Of a DNA stretch of 45,593 nucleotides, positions 41,374 through 45,593 are shown in pieces. The notes under the pieces are model-generated. The model was not told the DNA's origin. It worked only from the letters and a program-made list of their open reading frames with translations, and searched no databases. The stretch is from NCBI GenBank assembly GCA_001735895.1, contig DS021198.1, forward strand, positions 364,073 to 409,665. The letters are read 5' to 3'. The DNA comes from Olavius algarvensis Gamma 3 endosymbiont. Lineage in GTDB: Bacteria; Pseudomonadota; Gammaproteobacteria; GCA-001735895. The translations under genes and the position numbers were made by a program. The first letter of the stretch is position 1. The number at the start of each line of letters is the position of its first letter.

Positions 41374-42717
41374 CTAGTTTTGCAAGGCGCTTACAAGGCG
41401 TTGATGAATATTATCAAAACCGCCGTTACTCATGATAACGATTTGATCCCCCGACTGACAATTGCGCGCTAAGTAATCGACGATCTGTTGGGAATCGAGT
41501 TTGATCTCTACTATTGTAGGTGCAGATTGAGCCATTTTCTCGATATCCCACTGCAAATCGGGATTATTGCGCAGTAAAATCAAATCCGCAGCGGCGAACG
41601 ACCGCCCGAGTTGGTCCGTGTGTGCACCCATTTTCATGGTATTCGAGCGTATTTCCAATACCCCGATCAAGCGGCCGCCGGTGGCTCCTTTGAGCGCCTC
41701 CAGCGTGAGCGCGATGGCCGTCGGGTGGTGCGCGAAGTCATCGATAATCCGTACCCCGTTAATCTCGGCGATTACTTCCTGGCGACGCTTGACGCCGGTG
41801 AATCGGCTCAGGGCCTGGAGCGAGGATTCGACCGGCACCCCGGCATGTTGCGCCGCGACGATCGCGGCGCTCGCGTTTAGCGCGTTGAATTGCCCGGGTT
41901 GCGAAAGCTCGAGCGGGTAGTCTTTTGCCGTCGCCTTTTGGTGCAGCCGGTACTGTGTGTCGAGGAAAAAATCGGCTTTCGCATCGCGCCCGGAAAAACC
42001 CAGGCGCTCACTCCAGCAGCCCATTTCCAACACCGCCCGCAACTCGGCGTCGTCCTGGTTGACGACGATTAGCGCCGATGCCGGCAGCGTTCGCACCAGA
42101 TGATGGAACTGGCGTTTGATCGCATCGAGATTGTCGAAAATATCGGCATGGTCGAATTCGAGATTATTCAGGATTAGCGTCCGCGGATGGTAGTGGATGA
42201 ACTTTGAGCGCTTGTCGAATAACGCCGAGTCATACTCATCCGCCTCGATCACGAAAAAAGGATCGCTGCCGAGTCGGGCGGAACGGATGAAATTGTGGCC
42301 GATGCCCCCGATCAGGTAACCGGGGTCGAGCCCGGCATCCTCGAGTATCCATGCCAGCATGCTGCTGGTCGTGGTTTTGCCGTGGGTGCCGGCGACGGCC
42401 AGCACCCAACGGTTTAACAGGACATTTTCGTAAAGCCATTGTGGCCCCGAGCAGTAACGTAATCCGCGTTCGAGGATTGCCTCGAATTGGGGGTTGCCGC
42501 GGCTAATCGCGTTGCCGACGATGAATACGTCACAGTCTTGCGGCAGGGAAGCGCTATCAAAACCGTCGTGCAGCTTGATACCGGCCTACTCGAGCTGGGT
42601 ACTCATCGGTGGATAAACATTCGCGTCGGAACCTTCGACCTGAATTCCTAACTCGCGGGCGATTTGCGCGATGCCGGCCATGAAGGTGCCGCAGATGCCG
42701 AGAATATAAATTTTCAC
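41374..42717 (-). pseudogene. mpl: Murein tripeptide ligase Mpl with in-frame amber codon
   Basis: Mpl joins recycled L-Ala-gamma-D-Glu-meso-Dap to UDP-MurNAc. The N terminus from the GTG at 42715-42717 reads VKIYILGICGTFMAGIAQIARELGIQVEGSDANVYPPMSTQLE, then TAG at codon 44 (42586-42588), then AGIKLHDGFDS in the same frame. Most homologues have Gln here, so a CAG-to-TAG change is the simplest explanation. The remainder is intact, including the ATP loop AVAGTHGKTTTSSML and FAHHPTAIALTLEAL. Without the stop the protein has 447 residues, normal for Mpl. Downstream re-initiation would remove the UDP-binding domain. The GTG overlaps the stop of the membrane-protein gene. Confidence 0.88.
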
Positions 42718-43226
42718 CAGTAAAACCAGATCAGAATGAATTGATAAATCACGTAATAATTGAACGCTATCATAGCCGAAAGATGCGTGGTAATTTCGAG
42801 GGCGCGCTTAAATATTAACGACATGACCGCCAGATTCCAGAATAGCAGCAAATAGAACGCGGGATTCTGGAGTATGTTGTCATGCCCGGTGTCGACTCGG
42901 TAAACCAGAATTGACACCAGGGTGATGAGCAGGTTAATGCCGACCAGCGCCGAAAATGTTTGCTGGAAGCGTGACAATGAACCTTTCCAGCGTAAGCCCA
43001 CGTAAACGAACAACGCTACCAATCCCAGTTCGAGCGTCAAATGAGCGCTCAATTCGGTAAAACTGCGATCTTGATCGACCAACGCCAGGCAAAGCAGGTA
43101 GTAGGCAAAGATGGTCAGCACCGTGCAATTGGCATTATAAGGCAGCCGCTCGGGGCCAGATAGGAACAGGCTCATTGCGGCGTAATGTTTGAGGCTCGTG
43201 AGCCATTGCCCGAGGATATTTTGCAT
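42714..43226 (-). CDS. Four-helix integral membrane protein of unknown function
   Basis: About 170 residues from the ATG at 43224-43226 (MQNILGQWLTSLKHY). Hydrophobic segments are near TVLTIFAYYLLCLALV, LELGLVALFVYVGL, ALVGINLLITLVSILVY and FYLLLFWNLAVMSLIF, plus a hydrophobic C-terminal stretch. No catalytic motif is visible. The start is uncertain because two ATGs lie 12-15 nt upstream. The stop overlaps the mpl start, placing it at the head of the mpl-kinase-ubiX operon. Confidence 0.75.
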   Translation of the reverse strand: MQNILGQWLTSLKHYAAMSLFLSGPERLPYNANCTVLTIFAYYLLCLALVDQDRSFTELSAHLTLELGLVALFVYVGLRWKGSLSRFQQTFSALVGINLLITLVSILVYRVDTGHDNILQNPAFYLLLFWNLAVMSLIFKRALEITTHLSAMIAFNYYVIYQFILIWFYW

Positions 43227-43389
43227 GGGCGACATCATAACGAGTTGGCAACGCAACACAATGTTATTTGCCGCTTGCGCGCAGGCGGTATTTGAAGTTG
43301 AATTTTGGCTAACAGATAGCGGCTATCCGGGACTGTTTTTTGTAACCTGCCTGGAGTTATACTTTGATGTATCTGAACGAAAACGGGAC

Positions 43390-43520
43390 AAATCCGCATC
43401 CTGCGGATTTGCGATGCGCAGCGACCCCGAAGGGGTGTGCGCCAGGCGCATGAAGGCGCCGCGCCCTTCGGGTTTTACGCGAAAAATAGCGCGTGACGTT
43501 TTTTTGCCGGGTTTTTCCCT
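43390..43520. repeat. Cluster of small perfect palindromes in the glyQ upstream region
   Basis: AAATCCGCA-TCC-TGCGGATTT (43390-43410), ACCCCGAAGGGGT (about 43424-43436) and GC-rich inverted segments (GGCGCATGAAGGCGCC) lie together in the 376-bp gap before glyQ. The stretch has no convincing gene on either strand. It could be a mosaic intergenic repeat or a structured leader. Confidence 0.45.
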
Positions 43521-43602
43521 TTATGCACCCTACAGGATACGGAAAATGAAGGAGAAAAAATTCCAGTTGGTTATAATCCCCGGCTTTTAGCCAGTCATCT
43601 AA

Positions 43603-44526
43603 ATGAACGATAACTCCGCGACCGATTTGAGCAGCTTTCAGGGCTTGATTCAGACCTTGCAAAATTACTGGTCCGAACAGGGTTGCTTGATAATGCAACC
43701 CCTGGATATGGAGGTCGGTGCCGGCACTTTTCATCCGGCAACCTTCATCCGCGCGATCGGGCCGGAACCTTGGCGTTGCGCTTATGTTCAGCCGAGTCGC
43801 CGTCCGACCGACGGCCGTTACGGGGAAAATCCGAATCGATTGCAACATTACTTCCAATTTCAGGTATTGCTAAAACCTTCACCTGACAATTTCCAGGAAC
43901 TCTATCTCGGTTCGCTCGAAGCGCTCGGATTCGACAGCTTGGTGCACGATATTCGTTTTGTCGAGGATAACTGGGAATCGCCCACGCTCGGCGCCTGGGG
44001 AATGGGGTGGGAAGTCTGGCTGAATGGTATGGAGGTGACCCAGTTTACCTATTTTCAGCAGGTCGGCGGCCTCGAATGCCACCCGGTTTCCGGTGAGATC
44101 ACCTATGGTATCGAACGCCTGGCAATGTATCTGCAGGGAGTGGACAGTATTTTTGACCTGGTCTGGGCTCGCGGGCCGCAAGGGAATATCACCTATGGCG
44201 ATATTTACCATCAGAACGAAGTCGAGCAATCCACCTATAATTTCGAGCTGGCCGACACCGACGCATTGTTCAAATGGTTTGACATGTGTGAGGCGCAGTG
44301 CCGACTGCTGATCGAGAATCAGCTGGCGCTGCCGGCTTATGAACAGGTAATGAAGGCATCGCACGCGTTCAACCTGCTCGACGCACGCCACGCGCTATCG
44401 GTGACCGAGCGTCAACGCTTTATCCTGCGGGTGCGAGCGCTGTCGCGCGGGGTTGCCGAATGTTATTTCGAGTCACGTGCAACCCTCGGGTTTCCATTGA
44501 TCAGAAAGGAGACCGGCCATGAGTAG
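43603..44526 (+). CDS. glyQ: Glycyl-tRNA synthetase alpha subunit
   Basis: A 307-residue alpha chain of the bacterial alpha2beta2-type glycyl-tRNA synthetase. It shows [77 protein letters not shown], the class II catalytic core, and ends [14 protein letters not shown]. The 3' end overlaps the glyS start by 8 nt. Confidence 0.98.
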   Translation: MNDNSATDLSSFQGLIQTLQNYWSEQGCLIMQPLDMEVGAGTFHPATFIRAIGPEPWRCAYVQPSRRPTDGRYGENPNRLQHYFQFQVLLKPSPDNFQELYLGSLEALGFDSLVHDIRFVEDNWESPTLGAWGMGWEVWLNGMEVTQFTYFQQVGGLECHPVSGEITYGIERLAMYLQGVDSIFDLVWARGPQGNITYGDIYHQNEVEQSTYNFELADTDALFKWFDMCEAQCRLLIENQLALPAYEQVMKASHAFNLLDARHALSVTERQRFILRVRALSRGVAECYFESRATLGFPLIRKETGHE

Positions 44527-45593
44527 TTACTGTCTGATCGAAGTCGGCACCGAGGAACTGCCGCCACGGGCGCTGTCGTCGCTATCGCAAAACTTCGCCG
44601 CATTAATGCAGCGCGCATTGACCGAAAACGATCTCGCACCCGCCGCGGTCGAGGTTTTTGCCACGCCGCGGCGGCTGGCGCTGCTGTTACAGGACACCCC
44701 GCTGCGCCAGGCCGACCGGGTAATCGAAAAACGCGGCCCGGCGCTGACGGCGGCTTTTGACGAGAATGGCAACGCATCGCGCGCGGCGCTTGGATTTGCC
44801 GCTTCCTGCGGGGTCGAGGTGGATCAGCTCGAGCGCCGTGAAACCGATAAGGGCGATTGGCTCTATTTCAGTGCGACGCAAGCCGGCAAGTCTTTGTCCG
44901 AACTGCTGCCCGAGATGCTGATCGGCGCGCTCGGCAATTTGCCGATTCCGAAGCGCATGCGCTGGGGCGATCGCAGCGACGATTTCGTGCGCCCGGTCAA
45001 GTGGCTGGTGTTGATGATCGACAGTGACGTCATCGACGCTGAAATCTTTGGATTGCGCTCGTCTAATCAGAGTTTCGGGCATCGTTTCCATGCACCCCGT
45101 GGAATCGAAATCCCCAGCGCGAGTGATTACGAAGACATCTTGCTGTCCCAGGGCCTGGTAATCGCCAGTTTTGAGATCCGCCGCCACAAGATCCGTCAGC
45201 TGGTGCAACAGTCGGCGGCGCGGCTTGGCGGGGCTGCGCATATCGAAGACGAATTGCTCGACGAAGTCACCGCCCTGGTCGAGTATCCGGTAGCGGTCTG
45301 CGGTGAATTCGACGCCGAGTTTCTCGAACTGCCGGTAGAAGTTCTGGTGATGACCATGCAGGAAAACCAGAAATACTTCGCGCTGTTCGACAAGGATGGC
45401 GGCTTGCTGCCGAATTTCATCGCCATTGCCAATATCGATAGCCGCAAACCGGAAGTGGTTGCGAACGGTAATGAGCGCGTGATTCGACCGCGTTTTGCCG
45501 ATGCGGGCTTCTTTTTCGCCCAGGATCGAAAGCAGGGCTTGGACGTTATGCGTTTCCGACTCGATACGGTCGTGTTTCAGGAAAAGTTGGGCA
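44519..45593 (+). CDS. glyS: Glycyl-tRNA synthetase beta subunit, N-terminal part (runs off right edge)
   Basis: The first 358 residues of the beta chain (family about 690). It shows [15 protein letters not shown] at the N terminus, [54 protein letters not shown] and [29 protein letters not shown]. It starts at the ATG 44519 inside the end of glyQ, giving coupled translation of the two subunits. Confidence 0.97.
   Translation, partial: MSSYCLIEVGTEELPPRALSSLSQNFAALMQRALTENDLAPAAVEVFATPRRLALLLQDTPLRQADRVIEKRGPALTAAFDENGNASRAALGFAASCGVEVDQLERRETDKGDWLYFSATQAGKSLSELLPEMLIGALGNLPIPKRMRWGDRSDDFVRPVKWLVLMIDSDVIDAEIFGLRSSNQSFGHRFHAPRGIEIPSASDYEDILLSQGLVIASFEIRRHKIRQLVQQSAARLGGAAHIEDELLDEVTALVEYPVAVCGEFDAEFLELPVEVLVMTMQENQKYFALFDKDGGLLPNFIAIANIDSRKPEVVANGNERVIRPRFADAGFFFAQDRKQGLDVMRFRLDTVVFQEKLG

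Noticed and set aside
42586-42588. Amber codon in mpl as pyrrolysine, given an MttB-family gene in the same window
   Set aside because: The MttB homologue has no amber codon, no pyl genes are visible, and Mpl has no need for pyrrolysine; a nonsense change is simpler.

Overview
The window looks like a chromosomal segment of a gammaproteobacterium. The gene neighbourhoods support this: rph-rdgB-hemW next to yicC, radC divergent from coaBC, mpl near ubiX, and a bacterial-type glyQ-glyS pair at the right edge. Base composition is moderately GC-rich. I see no rRNA, tRNA, CRISPR array or phage module. The species cannot be named from the sequence.

Layout. 1-566: 5' part of an IS4-family insertion sequence. 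685-5288: quinone oxidoreductase and gamma-glutamyltransferase genes (minus), then a large protein with a zeta-toxin-like P-loop (plus). 5417-7425: a remnant of an HtrA-like PDZ protein cut off by a partial IS3-family element. 7604-8373: a Ras-like small GTPase with a tiny overlapping partner gene. 8749-10911: katG behind a perfect AT-rich palindrome. 11192-13011: a frameshifted TetR gene, an intact YciI-like gene, and a tag gene split by a 284-bp non-coding element with terminal inverted repeats. 13064-15822: a LysR regulator divergent from an MttB-family methyltransferase. 15842-17350: tandem repeats, a second IS4-family element and REP-like palindromes. 17518-23796: aroE-hemB, an SDR-like protein, a YdcF-like protein, M14 and M48 peptidases, and zinc-free L31. 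23975-24187: four perfect DnaA boxes around an AT-rich stretch, beside a hemW gene missing its 3' two-thirds. 24691-38113: housekeeping genes (rdgB, rph, yicC, an EAL protein, radC, coaBC, argB, pyrE, exonuclease III, an AmpG-like permease, hemL). 38173-43226: a minus-strand cluster with ubiX, a Ser/Thr kinase fused to a cyclic-nucleotide-binding domain, and mpl with an in-frame amber codon. 43603-45593: glyQ and the start of glyS.

Themes. The segment carries many broken genes for its length: hemW (truncated), tag (insertion), mpl (nonsense), tetR (frameshift), an HtrA-like gene (truncated) and a decayed IS4 transposase. With three IS copies, this suggests a genome under relaxed selection, such as a host-associated or bottlenecked lineage. 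That is inference, and assembly error must be excluded for the single-base lesions. The most unusual structures are the 284-bp element in tag (32-bp terminal inverted repeats plus two hairpins of about 97 nt), the origin-like DnaA-box cluster at a rearrangement breakpoint, and two related IS4 elements inserted at the same base of the same REP-like palindrome in the same orientation.
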